The position numbers and the translations under genes are program-made. From Luteimonas galliterrae (GTDB lineage Bacteria; Pseudomonadota; Gammaproteobacteria; Xanthomonadales; Xanthomonadaceae), in contig NZ_JAMBEP010000001.1 of NCBI RefSeq assembly GCF_023374055.1, positions 930,001-994,000 of the forward strand: DNA of 64,000 bases, read 5' to 3'. The first letter of the stretch is position 1; the number at the start of each line of letters is the position of its first letter. The notes below the pieces were generated by a model. That model saw only the letters and a program-made list of their open reading frames with translations. It was not told the origin of the DNA and ran no database searches. Below are positions 16,835 through 25,631 of this stretch, one piece after another.

Positions 16835-17374
16835 TCAGGCTGGCGCTATTCGACGCTCGTACTCCGCTTCCAGGCGCGCGTGCGTGCGCCAGAAGCCTGC
16901 CGGCTCGCGACCGTTGAGGCGGTCGTCCAGGATGCCGAGGTGCGCATGCCAACCACCGGCGACGCTGAGCATGTCGTCGCGCGTGGCCAGGTTGCGGTGC
17001 GTGACCACCAGCAGCACCTTGTCGGCACGCGGCGTGAGTTCGAAGCTGACCTCGGAGACGTTGTCGCCGCCCTCGCCCCAGGTATAGCTGAGCAGGCGCG
17101 GCGGCTCGCAGGCGACGATGCGCCCGCGCATGCGGCTTTCTCCGGCGTACTTCTCGTATTTGGGAGGCGGCCGGTCGTCGCCGTCGGTCAGTTCCGAATT
17201 GCGGAACACCAGTTCGACTTCGCCTCCGGGGCGCAGTTGCATGTCGCCTCCCGCCAACCAGGCGCGGCGCTTTTCCGGTTCGGTGAGATAGGCCCATAGG
17301 CGTTCGATCGGACCGGGCATGAGCCGTTCGATGCGCAACGTTCCGGGAGCGGTGACGATGCCGTGGTCATTCAT
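16835..17374 (-). CDS. SRPBCC (AHSA1/START-like) family protein
   Basis: A 179-residue protein of the activator-of-Hsp90/START-like fold: TLRIERLMPGPIERLWAYLTEPEKRRAWLAGG at the N-terminus, then VELVFRN, PPRLLSYTWGE, VSFELTP and TGW-type C-terminal text (VAGGWHAHLGILDDRLNG). It probably binds a small hydrophobic ligand in the cytoplasm. It is the usual partner of the ArsR-type regulator just upstream (gap 19 bases), and both would be transcribed from the operator-controlled promoter at 17758-17813. Confidence 0.88.
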   Translation of the reverse strand: MNDHGIVTAPGTLRIERLMPGPIERLWAYLTEPEKRRAWLAGGDMQLRPGGEVELVFRNSELTDGDDRPPPKYEKYAGESRMRGRIVACEPPRLLSYTWGEGGDNVSEVSFELTPRADKVLLVVTHRNLATRDDMLSVAGGWHAHLGILDDRLNGREPAGFWRTHARLEAEYERRIAPA

Positions 17375-17393
17375 AGCGGACTCCTTGAAGCGA

Positions 17394-17765
17394 TCAGCGT
17401 TTTTGCTTGCGCCTGCGCGGTTTCTTCGCCGTAGCGGCGTCTTCTGCGCGGAGCAGGCCTTCCAGCGCATCGAGCCGCTGGTTCCAGAAGCGTTCGTAGA
17501 ACCTCAGCCAGTCCTGGACATGCGCGAGCGGTTCGGCCGAAAGCCGGCACACATGGATGCGGCCCTGGATTTCGCGTTCCACCAGCCCTGCCCGCTCCAG
17601 CACCTGGATGTGCTTGGATGCGGCGGCCAGCGACATGTCCAGCGGTTCGGCCAACTCTCCGACGCTGCGTTCGCGCGCGGAAAGGCGGCGCAGCATCGCG
17701 CGGCGCGTGGGGTCGGACAGCGCTCGGAAAACCTGGTCCAGCCGGGAGGAATTATGTTCAACCAT
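17394..17765 (-). CDS. ArsR-family transcriptional regulator
   Basis: A 123-residue winged-helix protein: LDQVFRALSDPTRRAMLRRLSARERSVGELAEPLDMSLAAASKHIQVLERAGLVEREIQGRIHVCRL. No metal-binding CxC or ELCVCDL motif is present, so it is not a classic arsenic or zinc sensor. The C-terminal 30 residues are Lys/Arg-rich. The start at 17765 lies inside a palindromic operator and at the expected transcription start, so the mRNA is probably leaderless. An upstream in-frame ATG at 17831 would put the promoter inside the gene. Confidence 0.88.
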   Translation of the reverse strand: MVEHNSSRLDQVFRALSDPTRRAMLRRLSARERSVGELAEPLDMSLAAASKHIQVLERAGLVEREIQGRIHVCRLSAEPLAHVQDWLRFYERFWNQRLDALEGLLRAEDAATAKKPRRRKQKR

Positions 17766-17813
17766 ATGGTTGATATTATGCCCGGCCGCGGCGATTGTCA
17801 ACCGCAAGGTTGA
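17758..17813 (-). promoter_or_regulatory. Promoter with paired operators for the ArsR-SRPBCC genes
   Basis: Two palindromes TCAACC-N4-GGTTGA lie at 17758-17773 (TCAACCATATGGTTGA) and 17798-17813, centred exactly 40 bases apart. Between and within them, on the minus strand, are TTGACA (17801-17796), a 17-base spacer and TAATAT (17778-17773). The upstream palindrome overlaps the -35 box and the downstream one covers the start codon. This reads as negative autoregulation by the ArsR protein. Confidence 0.75.
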
Positions 17814-17890
17814 ATCATCCCGTTCGGCCAAGAATGGCGGCGGGGAATCCGGCCGTGCTCATTCCGCCCTGGCGCTGAAACGGTACGGCG

Positions 17891-20713
17891 TCAGAACCCG
17901 ATCGCGTACTGCAGCGAAGCCTGGTTGTCCTCCAGGTTCGGCGCATAGCGGCGGCTGAAGTCCAAGCGCAGATTGGCGCGATCGGAGAAGCCCCAGTCCA
18001 TGCCTACGCCGAACAGCCGGCTGCGATCGGCCAAGCCGATGCCGGCGAGCGTTTGCCACTGGTCCACGCCCACGAAACTGGCATCGAACGCGCCACCGTC
18101 CGCCGACAGGGTCTCCTGCCATTCGGCGCGCGCCTCCAGGCTGAGCCAGCCACCGGCCCACCGCCACCGCTTGTCCGCACGCAGGCCGGAAATAGCCTGC
18201 CAGCGTTCGCTTTCGTTGCCGCGGGTTTTCAGCCCGAAACCGTCCGCGCCGGATTCGCTGAAGCCTTCGTTGCGGATGCGCGCGAACTGGCTGCCCAGGT
18301 AAGGCGTGATGCGCGTGCCACCCATCCGCATGCGCCAGCCGGCTTCGAAATGCGTCACGTCGTAGTCACCGGAATACGCGGTGCTCGCACGCGCGTCGCG
18401 CCTGCCCAGCAGGATGCTGCGGTCGATCTTGCGGTCGAAGCGGCCGAAGCCGAGGCCGCCATGCAAGTACGCATGCTCGCCGATCAATCCTGCGTAGACC
18501 TGGCCCTCGTTCTGGCGGCTGCGGCTGCGGTCGTCGCGCTGATTCAACCAGCCGGTGCCTTGCGTCTGGCTGCCCGCCAGGCCAAGCACGCCATATTCGC
18601 CCAGGCGCATGTCGATGCCGGTCATCCGGCCGCTGAGGTCGTAATCGAAACCGCTGAAGCCGGCGCGCGACATGCCGCCGCCCTGGTCGAGGTTGTGCTG
18701 CCACATGCCTATCGACCGCGGCCGTTCGCCGAGCGCATCGAAGCGCGACGACAACGCATGCCGGCTCGCCTCCATGCCTTCGTACGTCATCGCATCGGCG
18801 GTGGCGTGCAATTCGCCGGAAAGACTCTGCAACGAGGCTTCGGCCGCCCGCATCGTCGGCGCGCGCTGGAAATCCGCGGCCGCGGCGATGAATCCGCCGT
18901 CGATCGCGCCGGCTCCGCCGTTCGCGATCTGCCTGTCGATCGCCTTCATCGCGTTTTCCACGCGCGCCGCCGACGCTGTCGATGCCGCGGTGTAGTTCAA
19001 GCCTTGCACCGCCGTGACGCTGACGCTGGTGATGTCCAGCCAAGCGGTGGTCGCGTCGTAGCCCGGCGTCGCATTCAAGAAAACGCCGGGGGCGACGGTC
19101 AGGTTGGCGAAGGTGCCGGTGACGCCGCCCGCGGTGGCGAGGACGGTTTCGCGGTCTTGGGTCACGTAACCGTCCTTGATGCCGAGCACGTGCAAGTCGC
19201 CGGCCAGGAAGGCTTGGCCGCCCACTTGCAACGCATTGCCCAGATCGACCGCCAATCGGCCGGTGGGGGACTGGCGGTAATCGCCGCCGACGTTCATGTC
19301 GGCCACGCCTTGCACGGTGACGGTGCCGTCGTTGTTGACATTGCCCAGGATGAAGCCCGAGCCGGCCAGGTTGCCCTGCGGACCGACGTGGAAGGTCGAT
19401 TCCGAAACGGTGCCCGACACCCTCACGGTGCCGCCGAGCACGTCGGTCGTGCCCGAATAAGTGTTGTCGCCGGCCAGCACCAGCGTGCCGGTGCCGCGTT
19501 TGGTCAAGCCGCCGTCGCCGTGGATCGCGTTGCCCCAAGTCGAGGTGATGCCGTCGAACGCGACCTCGACATCGCCCCAGTCGAACTTGGAAGGCCCTTG
19601 GATCGACTTGCCCACATCGAGCAGACCGTAGCCGAACACCGCATCGGGCCCTGCCGCGCCGAGATCTTTCGCACCGCCCAGCAGCGTCTGCCTGACCAGG
19701 TCGTTGTCGAAATACGGAAACGCTTCCCACACCAGTGCCGCAGCGCCGGTGACCTGCGGCGCCGCCAGCGACGTGCCGAACCATTGCCAGTAGGTGGGGT
19801 TGCCGACCGTATCGTTGGCGCCGGTGACGATGACGCCGCCCGGCGCTACCAGGCAGTAATTCATCGCCACGCCGCAGGCGTTGGAACTCGGATCCAGCTG
19901 GGTCGGATTGGCGTTATTGAGCCAGCCCACCGCGAGCCAGCCCTTTTCGAGGGCAGCGGCGCCGGCGCCCCCCTGGCTGGGCAGCGAAGCGGTATCGCTG
20001 GGTTGCGGGTTGCCCTCGTTGCCGGTGGCGAATACGACCAGGCCGCCATGGTCGATCACGAACGGGGTGTAGGCCTGCACGAAGGCATCGGTGACCACGC
20101 TGCTGTTCCAATACAGGCCGCCCCAGGAATTATTGGTGACGCGCACGCCCGCATCGATCAGGTCGGCATTGACCATGCCGAGGAAATTCGGCGTGTCGTC
20201 GCCCGGCGGCACTTCGTTGCCCATGCCCGAGCCGTCGTCCGGCGGCGGGTTGTCGTTGATGATGCGCGCCGACACGATCTGCGCACCGGGTGCCATGCCG
20301 CCGGGCCACGCGCCTACCGCTTTGCCGGCGATGATCTGCGAGACCGCGGTGCCGTGCTCGGCCACGTCGTCGACGCTCAGGTCGTTGCTGGCCGGATCGA
20401 CATAGACCAGGTTCTGGACGACCCGTCCCGCCAGCGCGGGATGGTTGCGATTGACGCCGCTATCGACGACGCCGATCACTACGCCGTCGCCGGTGAACCC
20501 GGCCACGTGCGCGGGCTCGGTATTGGTCAACGCGAGGTGCGCGTCGATCGCCGGTTCGGGCCGCGTCGTGGGCGGCGGTGGCGGCGGCGTGGGCCGCACG
20601 TTGCCGTCGCCGCCGCCTCCACCGCAACCCGCCTGGCTCAAAGCCAATGCCATAGCCACTGCGAAAGTCAGCGAGGATTTGCGGCAGCGCCGCCGGATCA
20701 GTTCATTCATCAT
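17891..20713 (-). CDS. Subtilisin-family (S8) serine protease autotransporter
   Basis: A 940-residue protein. Residues 1-30 form a signal ending in a lipobox-like LSQAGC (C30), followed by a Gly/Pro-rich linker. The S8 domain (about 55-370) has D84 (GVVDSGV), H120 (EHGTAVS), oxyanion N232 (GNEG) and S315 (GTSLAAPQVTG). Residues about 405-450 hold the passenger-associated repeat (GTGTLVLAGDNTYSGTTDVLGGTVRV). The last about 280 residues are an autotransporter beta-barrel ending in YAIGF with terminal Phe. It is likely exposed on or released from the outer membrane as an extracellular protease. It is a single gene. Confidence 0.93.
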   Translation of the reverse strand: MMNELIRRRCRKSSLTFAVAMALALSQAGCGGGGGDGNVRPTPPPPPPTTRPEPAIDAHLALTNTEPAHVAGFTGDGVVIGVVDSGVNRNHPALAGRVVQNLVYVDPASNDLSVDDVAEHGTAVSQIIAGKAVGAWPGGMAPGAQIVSARIINDNPPPDDGSGMGNEVPPGDDTPNFLGMVNADLIDAGVRVTNNSWGGLYWNSSVVTDAFVQAYTPFVIDHGGLVVFATGNEGNPQPSDTASLPSQGGAGAAALEKGWLAVGWLNNANPTQLDPSSNACGVAMNYCLVAPGGVIVTGANDTVGNPTYWQWFGTSLAAPQVTGAAALVWEAFPYFDNDLVRQTLLGGAKDLGAAGPDAVFGYGLLDVGKSIQGPSKFDWGDVEVAFDGITSTWGNAIHGDGGLTKRGTGTLVLAGDNTYSGTTDVLGGTVRVSGTVSESTFHVGPQGNLAGSGFILGNVNNDGTVTVQGVADMNVGGDYRQSPTGRLAVDLGNALQVGGQAFLAGDLHVLGIKDGYVTQDRETVLATAGGVTGTFANLTVAPGVFLNATPGYDATTAWLDITSVSVTAVQGLNYTAASTASAARVENAMKAIDRQIANGGAGAIDGGFIAAAADFQRAPTMRAAEASLQSLSGELHATADAMTYEGMEASRHALSSRFDALGERPRSIGMWQHNLDQGGGMSRAGFSGFDYDLSGRMTGIDMRLGEYGVLGLAGSQTQGTGWLNQRDDRSRSRQNEGQVYAGLIGEHAYLHGGLGFGRFDRKIDRSILLGRRDARASTAYSGDYDVTHFEAGWRMRMGGTRITPYLGSQFARIRNEGFSESGADGFGLKTRGNESERWQAISGLRADKRWRWAGGWLSLEARAEWQETLSADGGAFDASFVGVDQWQTLAGIGLADRSRLFGVGMDWGFSDRANLRLDFSRRYAPNLEDNQASLQYAIGF

Positions 20714-20939
20714 CGTTCCCTGGCGATTCGAGTCTGAGATTGCGCTCGGCAGCCGCTCGCCACATTCGAGCAGCGGTTGTCGGTGTTTTAGTGCAGAAAT
20801 GCGCGCCCGGCAATTCCGCGGGGCCGCTTTCGTGACTTGAACCCCTTTCCGGCAGCGTTATGACGCGGCGCAGCATCCGGACCGATAAAGCGCGATAATG
20901 GCGCTACTGGCTACATGCCGTTCATTCCCGGAGTTGTCC

Positions 20940-22115
20940 ATGTCCGAAGTCGTCATCGTCGGCGCCAAGCGCACCGCCATCGGTTCTTTCCTAGGCCAGT
21001 TCACCGGCGTCGCCACGCCCGTCCTGGGCGCGGCCGCGATCACCGGTGCGCTCGAACACGCCGGCCTCGCCGCCGATCAGATCGACGAAGTGATCATGGG
21101 TTGCGTGCTGCCGGCAGGCCTGGGCCAGGCGCCCGCGCGCCAGGCCTCGCGCGCGGCGGGCATCCCCGACGCGACAGGCTGCACCACCATCAATAAGGTC
21201 TGCGGTTCGGGCATGAAAGCGATCATGCTGGGCCACGACCTGATCAAGGCCGGCAGCGCGTCGGTGATCGTCGCCGGCGGCATGGAGTCGATGACCAATG
21301 CGCCGCACCTGCTCAACAATTCGCGCACCGGCATCCGCTACGGCAGCGCCGAATTCCTGGACCATATGGCCTGGGACGGCCTGACCAATCCTTACGACGG
21401 CAAGGCGATGGGCGTATTCGGCGACATGGCCTGCGAGAAGTACGACTTCAGCCGCGAAGACCTCGACGCCTATTCGGCGGAAAGCGCCAAGCGCGCGCAG
21501 GCGGCGATCGGCAACGGCGCTTTCGCAGGCGAGATCGTGCCGGTGACGGTCAAGGGCAGGAAGGGCGAAACGGTCGTCGACAGCGACGAGGAACCGGGCA
21601 AGATCGACACCGCCAAGATCCCCGGCCTGCGCGCCGCCTTCGGCAAGGAAGGCCGCCTGACCGCGGCTTCGTCATCGAAAATATCCGACGGCGCGGCCGC
21701 CACCGTGCTGATGTCCGCGGACGAAGCCGGCAAGCGCGGCCTGAAACCGCTCGCGCGGATCGTGGCCCACGCCGGCCACGCGCAAGCGCCGGAATGGTTC
21801 ACCACCGCGCCGGTGAAAGCGATTTCAAACGTGCTGCAGAAGGCGGGCTGGCAGGTCGGCGACGTCGACCTGTTCGAAATCAACGAAGCCTTCGCCTGCG
21901 TGGCGATGGCGCCCATGAAAGACCTGGGCATCCCACACCAGAAACTGAACGTAAACGGCGGCGCAGTGGCCCTGGGACACCCGATCGGCGCCAGCGGCGC
22001 CCGTCTGGTCGTGACCCTGATCCATGCGCTGAAAGCGCGCGGAGGCAAGCGTGGCGTGGCCTCGCTGTGCATCGGCGGCGGCGAAGCCACGGCCGTGGCC
22101 GTGGAGATTCTGTGA
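20940..22115 (+). CDS. Acetyl-CoA C-acyltransferase (thiolase)
   Basis: A 391-residue biosynthetic-type thiolase, catalysing acetyl-CoA plus acetyl-CoA to acetoacetyl-CoA or the reverse. C88 (INKVCGSGMKA) is the acyl-accepting Cys; GHPIGASGAR supplies the active His near residue 350 and CIGGGEATAV the second Cys near 380. It would connect the leucine-degradation genes (acetoacetate/acetyl-CoA) with PHB synthesis. The start at 20940 (MSEVVIVGAKRT) is the family start. Confidence 0.93.
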   Translation: MSEVVIVGAKRTAIGSFLGQFTGVATPVLGAAAITGALEHAGLAADQIDEVIMGCVLPAGLGQAPARQASRAAGIPDATGCTTINKVCGSGMKAIMLGHDLIKAGSASVIVAGGMESMTNAPHLLNNSRTGIRYGSAEFLDHMAWDGLTNPYDGKAMGVFGDMACEKYDFSREDLDAYSAESAKRAQAAIGNGAFAGEIVPVTVKGRKGETVVDSDEEPGKIDTAKIPGLRAAFGKEGRLTAASSSKISDGAAATVLMSADEAGKRGLKPLARIVAHAGHAQAPEWFTTAPVKAISNVLQKAGWQVGDVDLFEINEAFACVAMAPMKDLGIPHQKLNVNGGAVALGHPIGASGARLVVTLIHALKARGGKRGVASLCIGGGEATAVAVEIL

Positions 22116-22238
22116 AAGGTTAAAAACGGATAACACAAAAAAAGCCGGTCAACCGCTTGACACGTCCGGTGGGCTTGTCATCATGTTATTGGCGCGCATC
22201 TGCGCGTTGCCTAAACTAAACGACGAGGAAATTCGATT

Positions 22239-22619
22239 ATGTCCATGAACAAGGCTCTGCTCGCCCTGGCGATGGGTCTGGCCCTGGCCGCGTGCAGCAA
22301 CCAGAAGCAGGCTGAAGAGTCGGCCGCTGACGCTGCCAACGCCGCGACCGAAGCCCAGCAGGCTGCCGACACCGCTGCCGCCGCTGGCGACACGATGGCC
22401 GCCGACGCCGCCCAGCAGTCGGCCGACGCCGCTGCCACCGCCGCCGACGCCGCTGCGACCTCGGCCGACGCCGCCGCCACCACCGCGACCACCGGTGCTG
22501 CCGACGCTGCTGCCGATACCGCTGCCAACGCCGCCGACGCCGCTGGCCAGGCTGCCGACGCTGCCAAGGACGCCGCCGAGACCGGCGCCGACGCTGCCAA
22601 GGAAGAAGAGAAGAAGTAA
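22239..22619 (+). CDS. Ala-rich lipoprotein, first of a tandem pair
   Basis: A 126-residue protein with a lipoprotein signal (MNKALLALAMGLALAAC; lipobox LAAC at residues 17-20). The mature part is built almost wholly from Ala, Asp, Thr, Glu and Gln in heptad-like A-D-A-A runs (ADAANAATEAQQAADTAA) and ends in KEEEKK. It should form a long helix or coiled coil in the periplasm, resembling Lpp in style but not in sequence. Its own terminator follows. The next gene encodes a similar protein. Confidence 0.85.
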   Translation: MSMNKALLALAMGLALAACSNQKQAEESAADAANAATEAQQAADTAAAAGDTMAADAAQQSADAAATAADAAATSADAAATTATTGAADAAADTAANAADAAGQAADAAKDAAETGADAAKEEEKK

Positions 22620-22642
22620 TCGCTTCTTGTCTTGTTTGTCAG

Positions 22643-22671
22643 AAAAGCCGCCGGCCCTGCCGGCGGCTTTT
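22643..22671 (+). terminator. Terminator after the first Ala-rich lipoprotein gene
   Basis: A 13-bp stem AAAAGCCGCCGGC / GCCGGCGGCTTTT with a 3-base CCT loop, followed by TCTTTT. A textbook intrinsic terminator. Confidence 0.92.
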
Positions 22672-22745
22672 TCTTTTACGAAGCCTGCGTTAGGCTGCGA
22701 CCGTTGTTGCGACACCACCCTTTCCGCAATCGACCGGAGAAGCCC

Positions 22746-23117
22746 ATGAACACCAAGCTCTACGTACTGCTCGCCGCTGGCGTCCTGGCCCTCTCGGCCT
22801 GCAAGAACGAAACCGCCACCGCCGAACAGCAAACGTCCGAAGCCGCCGCTGCCGCCGACCAGGCCGCCACCGAAGCGTCCGATGCCGCCAGCGCAGCAGG
22901 TACGGCCGTGGCCGAAGGCGCCGACGCTGCCGCTGCCGCCACCGGCGAAGCCGCTGCCGAAGCTACCCAGGCCGTAGACGCCGCCGCCGACAAGGCTGCC
23001 GCCGCCGCCAACGAAGCCACCGCCGACGCCGCGCAGGCCACCGCCGACGCCGCGAAGGACGTGGCCGACAAGGCGCAGCAGGCCGCTGACGAAGTCAAAG
23101 CCGAAGAAAAGAAGTAA
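22746..23117 (+). CDS. Ala-rich lipoprotein, second of a tandem pair
   Basis: A 123-residue protein with signal MNTKLYVLLAAGVLALSAC (lipobox LSAC). The mature chain is an Ala/Asp/Glu-rich helical repeat (ATADAAQATADAAKDVADKAQ) ending in KAEEKK. It shares composition, length and the charged tail with the previous protein, so the two look like diverged duplicates. Each has its own terminator, so they are probably transcribed separately. The start at 22746 is set by the signal peptide. Confidence 0.85.
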   Translation: MNTKLYVLLAAGVLALSACKNETATAEQQTSEAAAAADQAATEASDAASAAGTAVAEGADAAAAATGEAAAEATQAVDAAADKAAAAANEATADAAQATADAAKDVADKAQQAADEVKAEEKK

Positions 23118-23135
23118 GCCGTCCGATCGCCTCAC

Positions 23136-23163
23136 CGAAAAGCCCCGCACCCGGGGCTTTTCG
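23136..23163 (+). terminator. Terminator after the second Ala-rich lipoprotein gene
   Basis: A 12-bp stem CGAAAAGCCCCG / CGGGGCTTTTCG with a CACC loop, followed by CTTTTG. It sits directly before a REP pair. Confidence 0.9.
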
Positions 23164-23168
23164 CTTTT

Positions 23169-23239
23169 GTGGGAGCGGCTTTAGCCGCGAGCTCTTTACG
23201 CAATCGGCTGAAAAGCTCGCGGCTAAAGCCGCACCCGCA
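23169..23239. repeat. Inverted pair of REP-like arms, variable loop (copy 1)
   Basis: Left arm GTGGGAGCGGCTTTAGCCGC followed by GAGCTC; right arm is its inverse but ends in CCGCACCCGC rather than CCGCTCCCAC. The loop of about 17 bases is unique to this copy. It lies upstream of the carboxylase gene. Confidence 0.88.
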
Positions 23240-23285
23240 AATCCGGCACAATGGCGACTTCGCTGCGTATTGCCGGACATCGGAC

Positions 23286-24893
23286 ATGCCCGTACTCGCG
23301 TCCCAACTCGACCCGCGTTCGCAGGAATTCCGCGACAACGCCGCCTACCACCGCGCCCTGGTCGACGAACTCGACGCGCGGCTTTCGGCCGCGGCCGCGG
23401 GCGGCGGCGAGAAGGCGCGCAACAAGCACACCGAGCGCGGCAAGCTGCTCGCGCGCGACCGCATCACCGCCCTGCTCGATCCGGGCTCGCCGTTCCTGGA
23501 ACTGAGCGCGCTGGCCGCCGAAGGCATGTACGACGGCGCCGCGCCCGCTGCGGGCATCGTCACCGGCATCGGCCGCGTGCTCGGCCAGGAAGTCGTGGTC
23601 GTCGCCAACGACGCCACGGTCAAGGGCGGCACCTATTTTCCGATGACGGTGAAGAAGCATCTTCGAGCGCAGGAAATCGCGCGCGAGAACCGGCTGCCCT
23701 GCGTCTATCTGGTCGATTCCGGCGGCGCTTTCCTGCCGCTGCAGGACGAAGTGTTTCCGGACAAGGAGCACTTCGGCCGCATCTTCTACAACCAGGCGCG
23801 GCTCAGCGCCGAGAACATCCCGCAGATCGCGGTGGTGATGGGCAGTTGCACCGCCGGCGGCGCCTACGTGCCGGCCATGTGCGACGAGTCGATCATCGTC
23901 AAGGAACAAGGCACGATCTTCCTCGGCGGCCCGCCGCTGGTGAAAGCCGCCACCGGCGAAGTGGTCGATGCCGAATCGCTGGGCGGCGCCGACGTGCACA
24001 CCAGCGTGTCCGGCGTGGCCGACCATTTCGCCGAGAACGACATGCATGCGTTGCAGATCGCGCGCGACATCGTCGGAACGCTCAACCGCGGCAAGAAAAT
24101 GCCGGTCGAAACGCGGCCGGCGCTCGAGCCGGCGTTCGCGACCGAGGAACTGTACGGCATCGTGCCCAGGGACACGCGCCGTCCGTTCGACATCCGCGAG
24201 CTGATCGCGCGCATCGTCGACGGCAGCGAGTTCCAGGAATTCAAGGCGCGCTACGGCAAGACCCTGGTATGCGGCTTCGCGCACCTGCACGGCTATCCGG
24301 TGGGCATCGTCGCCAACAACGGCATCCTGTTCTCGGAAAGCGCGCTGAAGGGCGCGCACTTCATCGAACTGTGCAACCAGCGCGGCATCCCGCTGGTGTT
24401 CCTGCAGAACATCACCGGCTTCATGGTCGGCAGGAAATACGAGAACGCCGGCATCGCCAAAGACGGGGCGAAGATGGTCACCGCCGTAGCCTGTTCGTCC
24501 GTGCCGAAATTCACCGTAGTGATCGGCGGCAGCTTCGGCGCCGGCAACTACGCGATGTGCGGCCGCGCTTACGGCGGGCGCTTCCTGTGGATGTGGCCGA
24601 ACGCGCGGATCAGCGTGATGGGCGGCGAGCAGGCCGCAGGCGTGCTCGCCACCGTCAAGCGCGACGGCATCGAGAGCGCGGGCAAGACCTGGAGCGCCGA
24701 AGAAGAAGCCGCGTTCAAGGCACCGATCCGCGAGCAGTACGAATCGCAGGGCAATCCGTACTACGCCACGGCGCGGTTATGGGACGACGGCGTGATCGAC
24801 CCGGCCGATACGCGGCGCGTACTCGGCCTGGCGATCTCCGCTTCGATGAATGCGCCGATCGAACCGGCCAAATTCGGCGTATTCAGGATGTAG
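23286..24893 (+). CDS. liuB: Methylcrotonyl-CoA carboxylase beta subunit (carboxyltransferase)
   Basis: A 535-residue carboxyltransferase subunit of 3-methylcrotonyl-CoA carboxylase in leucine degradation. It transfers CO2 from carboxybiotin to methylcrotonyl-CoA. Crotonase-fold halves are visible: [58 protein letters not shown], then [12 protein letters not shown] and [22 protein letters not shown]. The DSGGAFLP text marks MCC beta rather than propionyl-CoA carboxylase. The partner alpha subunit is 5.4 kb downstream. The start [12 protein letters not shown] matches family proteins. Confidence 0.92.
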   Translation: MPVLASQLDPRSQEFRDNAAYHRALVDELDARLSAAAAGGGEKARNKHTERGKLLARDRITALLDPGSPFLELSALAAEGMYDGAAPAAGIVTGIGRVLGQEVVVVANDATVKGGTYFPMTVKKHLRAQEIARENRLPCVYLVDSGGAFLPLQDEVFPDKEHFGRIFYNQARLSAENIPQIAVVMGSCTAGGAYVPAMCDESIIVKEQGTIFLGGPPLVKAATGEVVDAESLGGADVHTSVSGVADHFAENDMHALQIARDIVGTLNRGKKMPVETRPALEPAFATEELYGIVPRDTRRPFDIRELIARIVDGSEFQEFKARYGKTLVCGFAHLHGYPVGIVANNGILFSESALKGAHFIELCNQRGIPLVFLQNITGFMVGRKYENAGIAKDGAKMVTAVACSSVPKFTVVIGGSFGAGNYAMCGRAYGGRFLWMWPNARISVMGGEQAAGVLATVKRDGIESAGKTWSAEEEAAFKAPIREQYESQGNPYYATARLWDDGVIDPADTRRVLGLAISASMNAPIEPAKFGVFRM

Positions 24894-25100
24894 GCCCGCG
24901 CATAGGCCACGCTAATGGAAATTTAACGGCATTCAGCCCCGCTCAGATCGCGTGATGGCTTTTTAACAAGCCGGATCGAAACATCGCGCAAGTCATGGGT
25001 TTTGTGAGACTTATCGCAACCATCACGCAGAATTGACGTGTTAGTCTCCGGGTACGACGCCGTCGTCCCCTGCCCTGCAATCGATAAGAGGAACCGCCCC

Positions 25101-25631
25101 ATGGCGATCTGGAAAGAACAGACCCCCGCGAAGAAAGACACTGCCAGCTTCCCGCTGGATCCGCCGCCCGCGCCGCTGCCGCCGCGCGAGAATGCGAGCA
25201 ACGATTTCGCACCGGCGCCGACCCCGGCACCGAGTTTCAGCGCAGCGCCGGCGCCGGCCGCGCAGCCCGCCGGCAAGGAATCGCTGATCGCTTCCGATCT
25301 CACCATCGAAGGCAAGATCGAAGGCACCGGCCACGTACGCATCGCCGGCAAGTTCAAGGGCGACGTCAATGTGCAGGGCGACCTGACCATCGAGAACGGC
25401 GCCAAGCTCACCGGCGGCGTGCGCGCCAACAAGGTGACGATCGCCGGCGAACTCGAAGGCAATATCGAATCCGCAGCCGTCGTCGAATTGCAGGCCAGCG
25501 GCGTGCTGGTCGGCGATCTGAAGGCCGGCTCGCTCACCGTCGCCGCCGGTTCGCGCATGCGCGGCCAGGCCGACTTCGGTTGGAAGGACGACAAGGGCGG
25601 TAAGAAGTCGGAGAACGGCGCCGGCGCATGA
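25101..25631 (+). CDS. Bactofilin (polymer-forming cytoskeletal protein)
   Basis: A 176-residue bactofilin. Residues 1-60 are a disordered Pro/Ala-rich tail (PPPAPLPPREN, APAPAAQPAG). Residues about 62-165 form the right-handed beta-helix: SLIASDLTIEGKIEGTGHVRIAGKFKGDV, then NGAKLTGGVRANKVTIAGELEGNI and AAVVELQASGVLVGDL. A charged Lys/Gly C-terminus follows. Bactofilins self-polymerise and organise cell-wall or envelope enzymes. Its stop overlaps the next gene (ATGA), so the two are coupled. Confidence 0.92.
   Translation: MAIWKEQTPAKKDTASFPLDPPPAPLPPRENASNDFAPAPTPAPSFSAAPAPAAQPAGKESLIASDLTIEGKIEGTGHVRIAGKFKGDVNVQGDLTIENGAKLTGGVRANKVTIAGELEGNIESAAVVELQASGVLVGDLKAGSLTVAAGSRMRGQADFGWKDDKGGKKSENGAGA

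Noticed and set aside
18053-20737. An 894-codon open frame opposite the autotransporter
   Set aside because: Mirror of the protease frame; Ala/Arg/His-rich and without recognisable motifs.
22155-22200. A sigma-70 promoter (TTGACA at 22157) for the first Ala-rich lipoprotein gene
   Set aside because: The -35 box is perfect, but no acceptable -10 hexamer lies at 16-18 bases, so I did not list it.
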